From NCBI RefSeq assembly GCF_000235365.1, contig NC_016450.1, positions 1,302,001 to 1,366,000 of the forward strand: a stretch of 64,000 nucleotides of DNA. The letters run 5' to 3'. This document shows, in pieces, positions 38,333 through 48,786 of this stretch (its first letter is position 1; each line of letters begins with the position of its first letter). The translations under genes and the position numbers were made by a program. Source of the stretch: Eremothecium cymbalariae DBVPG#7215 (Eukaryota; Ascomycota; Saccharomycetes; Saccharomycetales; Saccharomycetaceae). The notes beneath the pieces were generated by a model. The model had not been told where the DNA came from, did not search any database, and saw only the letters and a list, made by a program, of their open reading frames with translations.

Positions 38333-39283
38333 ATGGTGCAGTACATTGATAGTCACTGTCACCTGACTACTAGTAGTCAAGATGGAGGTGTAGGACGACA
38401 GTATGAGGTGGACCATACTGAAATGCAGCTGTATGTTATGTCATGCAATGCGTTGGACTGGAAGGCATTGAAAGCTGTTGGAGTAAAGCAACAAGACATT
38501 GTGGTTGGGTTTGGTGTTCAGCCTTACTATTCACATCTGTTTAGGTTAGGTGGGGGTGCAAGTGTGAGCAAAGAGGAGCATTACAAGGGTGTGTTGGAAA
38601 GTAAGGATGGGCAGCAGTTGTGTGAGGTCATCGGGGTGCTGCCGGAGCCCATTAATATAGAAGAGTATATCACAGGTGCATTTGAGGAGTTCGGGGAACA
38701 AATCCGATGCATTGGAGAGATTGGGCTTGATGGAGCGTTCCGTTTGCCGTCAAATGGATTTAACCAGGAGGATAGTACCGGGGATGCTGTCGGGCTCACC
38801 AACGTGCGGGTTAGAATGTCGCATCAAGTGGCAATTTTCAAGAGATTTTGTGAGGTGGCTGTAGCAAAACGATTACCAGTGTCTATACATTCCGTGAGGT
38901 GCCATGGGAAGATGTTTGAACTATGTAGAGAATTACTGCTCCCTCATGAAGAGGTTAAAATTGATATGCATTCCTATTCAGGAAGTGTAGAATCTGTCAG
39001 TACTTGTTGGCTCAGATGCTTCCCCCAGAACAGGATCTATTTTGGCATCTCTAAAATACACTCTTTAAAGAACTATGCCCGTGGACTAGACTTGCTTAGA
39101 TCGATTCCATTGGAATGCTTGCTTACTGAGACTGATTTGCCAGTTAATTCAACACCCGCACAAATACTCAAAAAAAATATTGAATATGTAATAGAAGCAA
39201 TAAGAGCATCACATAAACTGGCGTCTACTCACGAAGCAGTTGCTCAAATTTATGAAAACTCCTGTAGGTTTCTTTCTGTGTAA
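38333..39283 (+). CDS. TatD-family metal-dependent hydrolase (YMR262W-like)
   Basis: The 316-residue protein keeps the complete TatD metal site: YIDSHCHLT at residues 4-12 (HxH), CIGEIGLDGAF with the Glu, PVSIHSVRCHGKMFEL and KIDMHSYSGSVES with two His, and LLTETDLPVN with the Asp. TatD enzymes are 3'-5' exonucleases or deoxyribonucleases; the yeast orthologue YMR262W is uncharacterised. The ATG at 38333 (MVQYIDSHCH) is chosen because the HxH block follows directly, as in the family, and no ATG occurs upstream in frame. Location between TPS3 and SAP30 matches S. cerevisiae order. Confidence 0.9.
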   Translation: MVQYIDSHCHLTTSSQDGGVGRQYEVDHTEMQLYVMSCNALDWKALKAVGVKQQDIVVGFGVQPYYSHLFRLGGGASVSKEEHYKGVLESKDGQQLCEVIGVLPEPINIEEYITGAFEEFGEQIRCIGEIGLDGAFRLPSNGFNQEDSTGDAVGLTNVRVRMSHQVAIFKRFCEVAVAKRLPVSIHSVRCHGKMFELCRELLLPHEEVKIDMHSYSGSVESVSTCWLRCFPQNRIYFGISKIHSLKNYARGLDLLRSIPLECLLTETDLPVNSTPAQILKKNIEYVIEAIRASHKLASTHEAVAQIYENSCRFLSV

Positions 39284-39408
39284 AATGTCCGTAACCCACT
39301 TGTCAATTTCAGTCAAGTCCCCATCTGCATAAAAAATGTTACCTTCCATTTCCCTGCGTACTTCACAAAAATTCTATTCACTAACAAGCAAACATTACGA
39401 TACACGCC

Positions 39409-39927
39409 ATGCCTCCAAAGGGCCAGAACTCTAATTCTGAATCTGAATCGAAGTTGCGGAGTGCTGCTAACAATAATTTTGGTATAAACAGCTCATCGGG
39501 AACAATTAACACGCGATCCAGCGGCAAGCAGAGGCTGACAGTAGCCCAACAGCAATACTTGAAGGAACTTCTAAGAACCCATGTTCACAATAACCATAGG
39601 GATAACTCCCCTCAGCCACATCCACTCGACTTCGAAAGATACTCGGATGACTTTCTACGTCGCTATAAGGACCATTACCAACTTCCTATCGAAGATAACA
39701 TGTCGATAAAAGGATACCTTTTAGGGTCCGACCTTGGCTCAAAAACATATTCTTACAAGCGTAACCATCCATCTCTCCCTGATGCTCGTGTTACCAAAAA
39801 ACAATTAGCTGATGAGGTGAAGAGACATTTTACAGCAAGTATTGTGAAGGAGACAGAATGCATACCTGCGTTTATATACAAGGTAAGGAATAGTAAAAAA
39901 AAGTTCAGGATGGAATTCAAAGGATGA
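39409..39927 (+). CDS. SAP30: Sap30, subunit of the Rpd3L histone deacetylase complex
   Basis: Sap30 (YMR263W) bridges Sin3 and Rpd3 in the large histone deacetylase complex. The 172 residues (201 in yeast) have a low-complexity polar N-terminus and the Sap30 Sin3-binding domain: RLTVAQQQYLKELLRTHVHN (about 43-62), HPLDFERYSDDFLRRY, KGYLLGSDLGSKTYSYKRN, and TKKQLADEVKRHFTASIVKETECIPAFIY to the end. It is tandem with CUE1 and upstream of a (TA)n tract. Confidence 0.94.
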   Translation: MPPKGQNSNSESESKLRSAANNNFGINSSSGTINTRSSGKQRLTVAQQQYLKELLRTHVHNNHRDNSPQPHPLDFERYSDDFLRRYKDHYQLPIEDNMSIKGYLLGSDLGSKTYSYKRNHPSLPDARVTKKQLADEVKRHFTASIVKETECIPAFIYKVRNSKKKFRMEFKG

Positions 39928-39934
39928 GCAGTAA

Positions 39935-39937
<3 letters not shown>

Positions 39938-39965
<28 letters not shown>
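39938..39965. repeat. (AT)14 dinucleotide microsatellite
   Basis: An uninterrupted 28-nt AT repeat sits 10 bp after the SAP30 stop codon, probably in its 3' UTR or terminator region. Such tracts act as efficiency elements in yeast 3' ends and are prone to slippage. Confidence 0.95.
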
Positions 39966-40213
39966 TACTAACGGTTTGGGTGCTTACCTATTCGTCACTT
40001 ACCTTTGAAATGTATAAAAAGTAGTTAGACAAGTCGTGTATGCACTGCAGGTGTTTTGAATAATTAATGATCATGATCTCAAGTCATCCTAATAAGACAA
40101 AACGCGCCAACGTCGAAAAAGCATCTCTTAAAACAAGATGATAATTCCCATTTATGTTTTCCCCCGCCACCCAGGTCCTAGAGAAAATAAGACAAACAAG
40201 TGGTTGAGGTAAT

Positions 40214-40801
40214 ATGGACCAGTCTTCCATCATCTTCTTAGTTGCTCTGGTCACTTTTTTCTTTCTTATTAAGCGGCTTTTGCAAGATGAATCTCATCCT
40301 TCCGCTCAACAAGCAATGCATCATTCCCGTTCCGCAACGACCACCAACGCATCTTCTTCATCACGCGAAGCTACTAATCCCAGTGGAGCTGCAAGAAGGA
40401 GGAGAAGACCGGTCAACAATGATATGATCGAAATAGTGCAAACTTTAGCTCCCCAACTTCACGCTGAACAAATTCGATACGATTTAGAGCAATCTGGATC
40501 TGTGGAGGCTACAGTGGAACGTTATCTTAGAGGAGACGAATTTCCGTTTCCTCCTGGTTCAAGAGCAGTTAACCAAAATGTGGGGCAACAATTAGACCAG
40601 AATGATCCAAGGAAAAAGAGTTCTATATATTCTGATGACTTAATTGCCAAATACTCGGTAGATGTGAATGAAGATATTTCTGTTTTGGATTCGAAGCCTT
40701 TGAGTATTGAGGAAAGAAAAAAGTTAATGGTCTTGAAAGCAAGGAAGAATATGGAGGCTATTTTGAAAGAGGATAAAGACCTCAGTTCTCTATTAGAGTG
40801 A
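40214..40801 (+). CDS. CUE1: ER membrane E2-recruitment factor Cue1
   Basis: Cue1 (YMR264W) anchors the ubiquitin-conjugating enzyme Ubc7 at the ER for ERAD. The 195 residues (203 in yeast) start with a membrane anchor (about 5-21, [17 protein letters not shown]). A polar linker, a CUE domain (about 70-112: [21 protein letters not shown] and [14 protein letters not shown]), and the C-terminal Ubc7-binding region ([22 protein letters not shown] to DKDLSSLLE) follow. Every functional segment is present. Confidence 0.95.
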   Translation: MDQSSIIFLVALVTFFFLIKRLLQDESHPSAQQAMHHSRSATTTNASSSSREATNPSGAARRRRRPVNNDMIEIVQTLAPQLHAEQIRYDLEQSGSVEATVERYLRGDEFPFPPGSRAVNQNVGQQLDQNDPRKKSSIYSDDLIAKYSVDVNEDISVLDSKPLSIEERKKLMVLKARKNMEAILKEDKDLSSLLE

Positions 40802-41161
40802 TACTTTCGATGTATATTAAGATCAGTGCAGACTGTAAACCCTTCCATTTTATAATACATATCTTTTATTTGGAAGAAAATCATGAGGACACCTCTTTTT
40901 CTTTCTTGATTTGTTTGAACTGGTAGCGTCCTTTTTTTGGCTTTTCCATGGAGCTTACGATTCTGATGTCGATTGCTTCCTTCATTTAAACCTATAATCA
41001 GTGCAGGCTGTATCTTGCTCGATTAATTGAGGTTTCATTTTGACAAATCCACAGCGGTTTCGAATCTCGTTACCGTATTTAAGAAAGAAAATATATACCC
41101 TCATAGAGATATAGTTGGTTGAGATATATATTAAAACTAGATTTAATCATGAATATCTTAA
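40802..41161. other. Convergent CUE1/CAC2 3' region
   Basis: The interval holds the two transcript ends only; no further gene or motif is supported. Confidence 0.5.
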
Positions 41162-42724
41162 TTATTTATTCTTATCTTCGGTGACTAGGAAAGGTTGGAT
41201 ACGTCGTCTGGGTTTTCCAACCTTACTAGGCGTTAATGCAGACGAGGCAGACACAGGCGAAGGACACAATGAAGCACTACGCTCAGGTACTAACGGTGAA
41301 GTGGTAGATTGTGGTTTAATCTGTTTTCTTGTCGGCATAACACCGGAACTAGTACCACCAGTCTCTTTAATGCAAGCGTGTGTTATATTATGTGCTTTGA
41401 TTGGGTTAGGCATGGAAGTTAATGAACTCCCAATCGTTGGCGGCGATTCATACTTAATATTAAGCAGGTCCCCAGTATAAGCATGACCCAATAATTCTTT
41501 TTCTATTGATATGTAAGAACAGAATCCATCTGTTGAGGATATCATCAGCAGTTTTCCAGACTCGAACCACGTTAAATCAGTCAAGGGCATATAATGCAAA
41601 TTACCTACAATAGCTAGAGGCTTGGTCGACTGTGTATCATAGATCAGAACTTCTGAAGATGTTGCAACTGCAAAAACGAGCTTATAAGGAAGTTTAATCC
41701 AAGGTTCCGAAGTGCCATCTAAAGCATAAGCTACTGGATTGAACTTTACCACTATTGCAGGTTTCTTGAGAAAGGGGAGAGCGAGCACAGGTGTGCTATC
41801 CTTGCTCTTTAGCGATGCCCTTGTATACATGTACACAGAATTTGCAAACTCAGTACCATTATTTGCTTCATTTCCATGGTTCTTGAAGATACCAGTCGGC
41901 ACGCATAGAACATTACCACAGGGAGAAATAACCAGTCTCCTAAAGAATGATGGTAAAGTTTCATTATGGAACAAATAGCTAGATTTCGGCTCAGAAAATA
42001 TTACTTGCCGTGAATTAGAGACACCGTCCCGCCGGGGTAGATCACCCTTTATTATCTTGTGATATAACGTCAACCCCGTAATCCCTTGGCCATCGCGCAA
42101 AATTTTGCATATATGAACAGATCTGTCTGCTGATTGAGATATTATATACTCATCTAATGGATCCCAAACTACTCCTTGAACATAATGATTGTGCTCTAAA
42201 ATCTGCGCCACGCATTTCTTCCCGTCTATATCAAAAATACGAATCGTGTTATCCATCGACCCTGTAACAATATATCTTCCACAAGGTGACCATGCCAAAT
42301 CGTATATCTCAGAAGCCCCACTAGCAGAGGACACACGCATCTTCTCGAATATGCCCCAAGACATTTTAAAATCAGCAAACTCCTCTTCATCCACACCAAA
42401 CTGCTTTACAATCGTATCATTCTTCTTCCACAGTAAAAGCAGTCCATCGTCCCCTGCCGTAGCTAAAATATCTCCCAGATGATTAAAACGTACAACATTC
42501 ACAGCTTGCTCATGCTGTGTCAACGAACTTAGAAAATCTATAGTCTCAACTTTGTATGGCTCTTCCTTGCCTAAATTCAACTGCCAAATACGCACCTTAT
42601 TATCACCACCAGCGGTCACCAGTCTGGGACTTTCCGATCCCGAATCTCTTGAACACGGTTGAAACGCAAGTGAATAAATAGGCTGCGACTCATGCCAGTA
42701 TATTTGTAAACTAGACGCCTCCAT
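41162..42724 (-). CDS. CAC2: Chromatin assembly factor CAF-1 p60 subunit
   Basis: Cac2 (YML102W) is the WD40 subunit of CAF-1, which deposits H3-H4 on newly replicated DNA. The 520 residues form a seven-bladed propeller. Clear repeats include LVTAGGDNKVRIWQL (about 36-50), NVVRFNHLGDILATAGDDGLLLLWK (about 75-100), DLAWSPCGRYIVTGSMDNTIRIFDI (about 145-170) and VVWDPLDEYIISQSADRSVHICK. The C-terminal tail is Ser/Pro-rich and ends in KPRRRIQPFLVT, a family-typical element, so the protein is somewhat longer than yeast Cac2 (468). The upstream region contains a CGGGTAA Reb1-type site near 42825-42831. Confidence 0.94.
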   Translation of the reverse strand: MEASSLQIYWHESQPIYSLAFQPCSRDSGSESPRLVTAGGDNKVRIWQLNLGKEEPYKVETIDFLSSLTQHEQAVNVVRFNHLGDILATAGDDGLLLLWKKNDTIVKQFGVDEEEFADFKMSWGIFEKMRVSSASGASEIYDLAWSPCGRYIVTGSMDNTIRIFDIDGKKCVAQILEHNHYVQGVVWDPLDEYIISQSADRSVHICKILRDGQGITGLTLYHKIIKGDLPRRDGVSNSRQVIFSEPKSSYLFHNETLPSFFRRLVISPCGNVLCVPTGIFKNHGNEANNGTEFANSVYMYTRASLKSKDSTPVLALPFLKKPAIVVKFNPVAYALDGTSEPWIKLPYKLVFAVATSSEVLIYDTQSTKPLAIVGNLHYMPLTDLTWFESGKLLMISSTDGFCSYISIEKELLGHAYTGDLLNIKYESPPTIGSSLTSMPNPIKAHNITHACIKETGGTSSGVMPTRKQIKPQSTTSPLVPERSASLCPSPVSASSALTPSKVGKPRRRIQPFLVTEDKNK

Positions 42725-43519
42725 ACTTGGCTAATTACCTTCCAACTCTTATATTTACCATATCATAACTACAAATTATGTTCCGCGTATTCATCCACAT
42801 ACGCGTCCGGCCGGCCATTCTATGTGGCCGGGTAACTTCAAAACTTTCAGACATCGAGAAACGGGAAACATACTCATACTCATAAGGACATTAGCTTCAA
42901 CAATATTTAGAGATATGAATACGATGGATTAAAATAAATAGAGGCTATACATAGTTAATTGATAGTTAGTGAGGTTATGTCCCCACGTCCGCCGCGCCCT
43001 CGTGACGGGCTAGTAAGGTTCTACATGGTGACAAGTTGCCAGCCCTAAATGTAAAATTGATTGAAACCAAGCAATTTTTACACCCATCACCAATGCCAAA
43101 TGTATCTCGGTAGAATTCTTCTATATATGTATATATAGAAGAATTCTACCGAGAGGAAATTTTTTTCAACGGGATACATTGAAGGTATCAGTAACAGGCG
43201 GAGATTATATGAATATTAACTTAGTAGGCTTGTAGACCAGTAAAGATGTTGTGACAGCACTGAGTGGGATGCTGGTCATATATTCTCAGCCAGTTCTAGC
43301 ACATCAGTCAAATTCCCGATAGATTGCTTATTCGTGCTCTATTGGAGCCGTTATTGTGCTGAAATGAATAGGAGAGGTGCAGCAGAATGTTTCAGAAGAA
43401 ACGGGCTAGCTTCTTGAATGACTTGTTTGGTTCAGGTTGGCATCCCATTAGATGGGCAGCCTGATGAAAATGAGCATTCCAACATTTTTTATAGTTTGAA
43501 TGAAAGGGGGGAAGGCGGG
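42725..43519. other. CAC2 upstream region containing a palindrome
   Basis: No gene is supported. The interval has a GC-rich patch with GGCCGGCC (about 42,809-42,816), a Reb1-like CGGGTAA nearby, a second GC-rich patch (about 42,980-43,010) and the 50-bp palindrome described separately. Both flanking genes are on the - strand, so this is the CAC2 promoter plus the 3' region of the next gene. Confidence 0.55.
43105..43154. repeat. 50-bp near-perfect inverted repeat
   Basis: Two 24-nt arms (left TCTCGGTAGAATTCTTC then TATATAT, right its exact reverse complement) flank a 2-nt centre GT. Every arm base pairs, and each arm contains an EcoRI-type GAATTC. The hairpin could form in RNA from either strand or as a DNA cruciform. 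It is not followed by a T tract and does not sit inside a gene. Confidence 0.97.
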
Positions 43520-44919
43520 TTATTTGCGAGACCTTTGTTTCTTGTGTTGTTTTTTAATACCGGAAAGGTAGTAAGTGTAATGGTATTGGAGTTCAGTCTG
43601 TATGTGGACATCTTGTTCGATATCTTCCCATTCTATGCCTTCTGCTGAGCTGGCCAAATTGTGAGCGAGTTTTACAGGCATTTGCGAATCAGCGCGCTGC
43701 CCCAGATAAAAGAATAGAGTCTTAACTGAATCAGCCTTGACCACTCTTTCAGGAGGCACGGGGTCGACTTCAACGTAGAATAACATGTTCTGATATTTCC
43801 CAAAGCGTTTCAACTTAAACTGCACATGGACAGTACGTTTGAGGTCGTTGAATTCCTCTGCATATTTTGCAAAAGTCAATTCATCCTCGGGGCTAGACAC
43901 TTTAGAACCACATATGAATTGGCCCATCATCACCTTTGATGGCATCGCATGAACCTGCGTAGCTGGTATGAATCCTGGGCTGAAGTTGTATTGGTTCAGT
44001 TCCTCGTCACTCGAACCAAATACGTGGGTATAATTTTCTGTGATGTGCTGCATTATCCTCTTGCGACTTTCCAAGGAGATATAGTACCCAACAAATGATA
44101 TTACTTCCCGGATATACGCCTTCTCCATGCGAAAGTATGGTTCGATTGTCGGCACTTTGCCCATGTACCTCCCATTTCGGCGGAGCTCTACATCACGGTT
44201 GTGCTCCTTTATAACGTCTTGAATTATCGATATCTCTTCTCTCGGATCCAAATAACGCATTTCTCCCGGTACATGAATAAGATTGTATACCATGTTACTA
44301 TTGACTGTACCAACGTACTCATTGAGAAACAATTGAAACCCTTTCAACTGTCGGAGTCTATCATCATATATCGTAATTTCTTCAAGGTTTTTATAGCTGC
44401 TAAGTAAACTCCCTAGACAGCTTGTCTTGTAACTCATCGTGGTGCTGAAACCCTCCCTCTTCAAACAGACCGCATTGAACTTTAACAACCCCCCTTTCAC
44501 AGGATGCGACAATAATTCTCCAATCACCTCAGAAAAAAAACTTCACGTCTACCAGTCATAAGAATCGACACGGCATCCGGTGTCAAGGCAGAAAGTCTCG
44601 TCAATTCTACTACATCCGTTATCCAAAACTCAGCATCAACATTAGCACCTTTACCACTCAACCTAATCCACTCATCTGCCAGAGCCTCCAAAAACCTAGG
44701 TTCCGACCACCAACCACCATTACTAAACCTTTCACAACTCACTAGCGACCCCACCAAATTACTAGCTAATATATTCTGATTCGGCGCCGGTGACTTGAAA
44801 AGAGTATTATCAAAATCATACACATGTAACCGCCTTACTTCCGATGCACTAATTTTAGGCAACTTCATATGCTCAACACAACTGTTCCACTTCATAAGCT
44901 CCGCATGTTCAACCTCCAT
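43520..44919 (-). CDS. HAD/'Swiss Army Knife' RNA-repair-like protein (YMR265C-like), frameshifted
   Basis: Two overlapping frames make one protein of about 466 residues (YMR265C has 461). Frame 1 (44919-44524, 131 codons) carries the HAD-like block VRRLHVYDFDNTLFKSPAPN and ends with TGRREVFFLR. Frame 2 (open from 44527 without an ATG, to 43520) continues with LLSHPVKGGLLKFNAVCLKR. The break falls on a run of eight T (44531-44538 region): adding one T, or a -1 ribosomal slip, joins the frames as EVFFSEVIGELL. PF10307-type proteins of this kind are predicted phosphoesterase/ligase-like RNA repair enzymes; the yeast gene is uncharacterised. The break may be a sequencing error, a real mutation or programmed. 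Order CUE1, (CAC2), this gene, RSN1 matches S. cerevisiae. Confidence 0.8.
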
Positions 44920-45847
44920 ATTAGCCTTCTAGTTCCTGAGCGTACCCTATTACCCTCTTCTAATCGCTTCTTGATTATTTCTCTAAATCAAACACTCTTC
45001 TTATCTTAACCAATTATACCTTCTAACATTTACATATGGTTCCTTCAGTTTCATGAAAAATAAAAAAGAAACGCAATCCTCGAGGACTTCCCTCAGAGAT
45101 CCCCTGCGTCGGATATTACAACCAACCTTTACATGCTAAAGTGAAGGACTTATACCTCGTTGAACGACCAGAACAAACGGGCTGGCTAGTCGTCCTCCAT
45201 CTTCAGCTCCAACCAAGCTTCACCTGCCCTGCCCTGCTCCGCCCTTTAATATTGCGCATTAATTAATGCATACATACTTGTGTTGCTGTTTGGTTAACCT
45301 TCTAAAATAGGAAACCAAATATCAAACTCCCAACCACCCCACCCCTCTATTCTACTTATTGCTGGTTTTTAAAATACTTATGAGGCGGCATTCCTCCAGG
45401 ATCTCTTCCTGACATACTTTGACTCGCTTACATACGCTGCATTAATTCATTACTATGCAGCCCTGAGAAAGTCACATCTCAGAATACAATGTAGGAAGGT
45501 GGAGGCCTAGGAAAGTTAAATATTATGTGTCAACAAAAAACTTCAGATATACAAACAACCAGTTTTTTTTGGCAGCCGCAGCATTTATTCGTAGATCGAA
45601 GTGTTTTAGAAGTCCTACCACCTTCTCGGTTTGAAGTGGCGTTCATTGTATTTTGTCCTTATTTTGGTTTCTGTACTTGGAATAATTTTTCACGCTGGTT
45701 TATCAACTAAGATCTGAAGCGGTCATATATATACATATATATAGAGATAGAAGAAGTTCTGTCTCTCGTGATGGAATTGCTCATTGAGGGATAAGGGTTT
45801 ATTGCACAAGGTGTAAATTAGTATTTTAACTTGAATTTGAATAAAAG
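44920..45847. other. Divergent promoter region upstream of RSN1
   Basis: This 928-bp interval contains AT-rich tracts, C-rich patches (about 45,331-45,346) and a TATA-like TATATATA run (about 45,726-45,743) roughly 110 bp before RSN1. The 61-codon frame at 45525-45710 starts with ATG but has no family resemblance and is dominated by aromatic residues from T-rich DNA; I do not call it. Confidence 0.5.
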
Positions 45848-48526
45848 ATGGCAACATCAGATTCAACGCAGGTTACTAATAAAGATGTGCTATGGTCAAT
45901 AGTCACATATGGTAGTGTCTTTGGAGTTTTTATAATATGTTTTCTGCTTTTAAGGCTGAAACTTAAAAGAATATATCAACCTAAATCATCTTTTCAATTG
46001 ATTAATGATGAGAAGAAGCCAGAGCAATTGCCGAATGGGATATTCCAATGGTTGCCAGAGCTGCTGAGAAAATCGGACAATTTTATCATCCAACAAGCAG
46101 GGCTTGATGGTTATTTTTTCGTTAGGTATCTGTATTTGATATCTATGTACATGTTCATTTCGTCTCTGTGGATTCTGCCTCTTCTAGTGCCCCTGAACGT
46201 ATCTGGATCTACTGGTGATCTTGGTTTTGATAAGTTAACCTTCTCTAATATTCGTTCGAAGAAGCGATATTATGCACATGTGTTTGCCTCTTGGTTATTT
46301 TTTTGGGGGTTCTTGTTCCTGGTGTATCGAGAGTTGACTTATTTCACGTCGGTTAGACAGGTAGTGTTATCCTCTCCAAGATATGCGAAGAAGTTGTCAT
46401 CGAGAACAGTTCTGTTTCAGTGTGTACCTAGTCAGTATCTATCTGAAGTGGAGTTTTCAAAATTGTTTGTTGGGGTGAAGCGGATTTGGATTACTAGGGC
46501 AGCTGATGATCTAGCATCGAAGGTGGCAGAGAGGGATGACCTAGCTATGAAGTTGGAGGCCGCTGAGACCGCTTATTTGAAGAAGGCTGTGAAACGGGCA
46601 AACCAGATAAAGGCGAAATCGGGAGTAGCTATCAGTGGGGATATCTCAGAATATGTGCCCAATAAGCATAGACCTAAACATCGCTTAACCTTTTTAATAG
46701 GTAAGAAGGTGGACACAATAGATTATATTAAGGGGGAGCTGGTTAAATTAAACAAAGAAGTTGTACAACTGCAGGCGGATCATATGAATGCGGAACCTTT
46801 TAACTCTGTATTCGTAGAGTTTGAATCTCAGTATTATGCACAAATGGCTCAGAGGTCTATTCCGCACCACGCAGCTTTTAGCATGATTCCTTCCTATTGT
46901 GGGATAGAGCCAAAGGATGTTATATGGTTCAATATGAAAATTACCTGGTGGAAAAGGATTATAAATAGATTTATTGCGTCATCAGCTGTTATAGGGCTAA
47001 TAATTTTGTGGGCTTTCCCCGTTGCATTCGTAGGTTTGATTTCCAGCGTTACCTACTTGACCGAGAAGGTACCACAGCTTAGGTTTATTGAGAAATTGCC
47101 GCCTTTAGTTTTGGGTATGATAACTTCCTTGCTTCCAACAATTGGTCTTACAGTATTAATGATGATTTTGCCAATGTTTATAAGGAAAATGGGAATATTT
47201 TCCGGCTCACCATCTGTACAGCATGTGGAATATTTCACTCAGCAGGCATTTTTTGGTTTCCAAGTTATCCAAGTATTTCTTGTCATCACCCTTTCGAAAT
47301 CTGCCACAACGTTAATTCCTCAGCTCATAGGCAAACCTACAGGTGTAATGAATCTTCTGGCTGAAAATTTACCTAAATCATCTAATTTCTACATTTCTTA
47401 TGTTTTACTTCATTGCTTCTCCTTTTCTTCAGGTGTATTACTACAACTTGTGCCAATGATTTTATATTACGTATTAGGAGCGCTGTTTGACAATACTGCA
47501 AGAAAGAAATGGTCTAGATTTGTTACTCTAAGTAGTGCGGATTGGGGTGTCATTTTCCCTGTTTATACCAATCTGCTTGTTATTGCCATGGCATATTCTA
47601 TTATTTCTCCAATCATAATACCATTCTGTGCTATAGGTTTTTTCCTATTGTACGTTGCCTATTTGTACACATTGACCTATGTGTTTCAAGAAACTCCTGA
47701 TAGCCGTGGTATTCACTATCCAAGAGCATTATTTCAATCTTTCACGGGCATTTATATCGGTCAGATCGCTCTTCTAGGTCTATTTGTCGTTGGTAAGGGT
47801 TGGGGTCCCATTATACTACAAGGTATTTGTATCGGATTTACTGCGGTTGTTCACTTTCATTTAAGCCTTGCCTTTGATACCCTGATGACTGTTGTTCCTG
47901 TTGATACAATGAAGCCATTAGATGGAAAATCGGAAACGCCTTCATTCAAGTCACCGAAGACAGATTCTCCTTCTGAAGAAATCAAAGAACTGCCTCAGTT
48001 CCCAGTTAGAAAATATCAACCACGTAATTCACTGTCAATTGATCAGAAGACATCATCATTGTTGAGTGATAATACATACGAAATTCAGAACCCCACACAA
48101 ATCAATAATGAAAACACCCTATTCACCGTTCCATTATTAGCCGATGGGGATGTTGCACCAATCCCACCTGCGCCATTTTGGAAACGTTATTTTTTGCCTG
48201 ATATCTACTGTTCCTACAAAGCAGTTAAAACAAGATTGCCGGAGATTTATAACCTACCTGATCCTAGTGAGCTCCTTGACGATGAGGAATTTAAATATGC
48301 CTATTGTTACCCAGCTGTATCCTCAAAATGTCCTTGCATATGGCTCCCTCGGGATCCCTTTGGCTTCAGTACTGCTCTAATAGCCGATCTTGAGGGCGTC
48401 ATAGATGCCAGTGACAAGGGTGCTATGTTTGATTCTAATGATAACATTATATGGACTTCCAGACCACCTGACTTTTCCAAGAAAGCTGACGAGTTTGAAT
48501 CTTTTAAGGTCAACTTTTCGGATTAA
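45848..48526 (+). CDS. RSN1: CSC1/DUF221-family membrane protein Rsn1
   Basis: Rsn1 (YMR266W) belongs to the OSCA/TMEM63/CSC1 calcium-permeable channel family; in yeast it is linked to Sro7 and polarised secretion/overflow sensing. The 892 residues begin with a membrane segment (about 15-35), two more around 100 and 155, a large cytosolic domain (about 185-365) with a coiled-coil-like stretch, then about eight membrane spans (about 375-680) containing the family core WKRIINRFIASSAVIG and FQVIQVFLVITL. An acidic C-terminal tail contains the motifs YNLPDPSELLDDEEFKYAYC and WLPRDPFG. The ATG at 45848 is the first in frame. Confidence 0.93.
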   Translation: MATSDSTQVTNKDVLWSIVTYGSVFGVFIICFLLLRLKLKRIYQPKSSFQLINDEKKPEQLPNGIFQWLPELLRKSDNFIIQQAGLDGYFFVRYLYLISMYMFISSLWILPLLVPLNVSGSTGDLGFDKLTFSNIRSKKRYYAHVFASWLFFWGFLFLVYRELTYFTSVRQVVLSSPRYAKKLSSRTVLFQCVPSQYLSEVEFSKLFVGVKRIWITRAADDLASKVAERDDLAMKLEAAETAYLKKAVKRANQIKAKSGVAISGDISEYVPNKHRPKHRLTFLIGKKVDTIDYIKGELVKLNKEVVQLQADHMNAEPFNSVFVEFESQYYAQMAQRSIPHHAAFSMIPSYCGIEPKDVIWFNMKITWWKRIINRFIASSAVIGLIILWAFPVAFVGLISSVTYLTEKVPQLRFIEKLPPLVLGMITSLLPTIGLTVLMMILPMFIRKMGIFSGSPSVQHVEYFTQQAFFGFQVIQVFLVITLSKSATTLIPQLIGKPTGVMNLLAENLPKSSNFYISYVLLHCFSFSSGVLLQLVPMILYYVLGALFDNTARKKWSRFVTLSSADWGVIFPVYTNLLVIAMAYSIISPIIIPFCAIGFFLLYVAYLYTLTYVFQETPDSRGIHYPRALFQSFTGIYIGQIALLGLFVVGKGWGPIILQGICIGFTAVVHFHLSLAFDTLMTVVPVDTMKPLDGKSETPSFKSPKTDSPSEEIKELPQFPVRKYQPRNSLSIDQKTSSLLSDNTYEIQNPTQINNENTLFTVPLLADGDVAPIPPAPFWKRYFLPDIYCSYKAVKTRLPEIYNLPDPSELLDDEEFKYAYCYPAVSSKCPCIWLPRDPFGFSTALIADLEGVIDASDKGAMFDSNDNIIWTSRPPDFSKKADEFESFKVNFSD

Positions 48527-48786
48527 GTAGTTAATATAGAATTGTCATAATGTATTTTTTTATTAGTGTTGTTTAATACATCGCATCTCATCTCTTTAGG
48601 AAGGAAGTCTCGATTTTCCTATTTTTATTGGGATGGTTTTGAAACCCCCTCCGCCTATCTGTCATAGCAAAGGAGTCCGGGTTTAAGTCTCTGGAAAATT
48701 ACAACCTTTAATTGACTAGAAACCAAAGGGAAGGGTACTTTATTCTCTTTCATTTGTTTGTGTTTTAGGTCCCATTACCATTCAAG

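Noticed and set aside
39931..39972. GTAAGG...TACTAAC after SAP30 as an intron
   Set aside because: It lies after the SAP30 stop codon, only about 35 bp apart, interrupted by the AT repeat.
45525..45710. 61-codon ATG frame upstream of RSN1
   Set aside because: Aromatic-rich translation of T-rich promoter DNA; no conserved pattern recognised.
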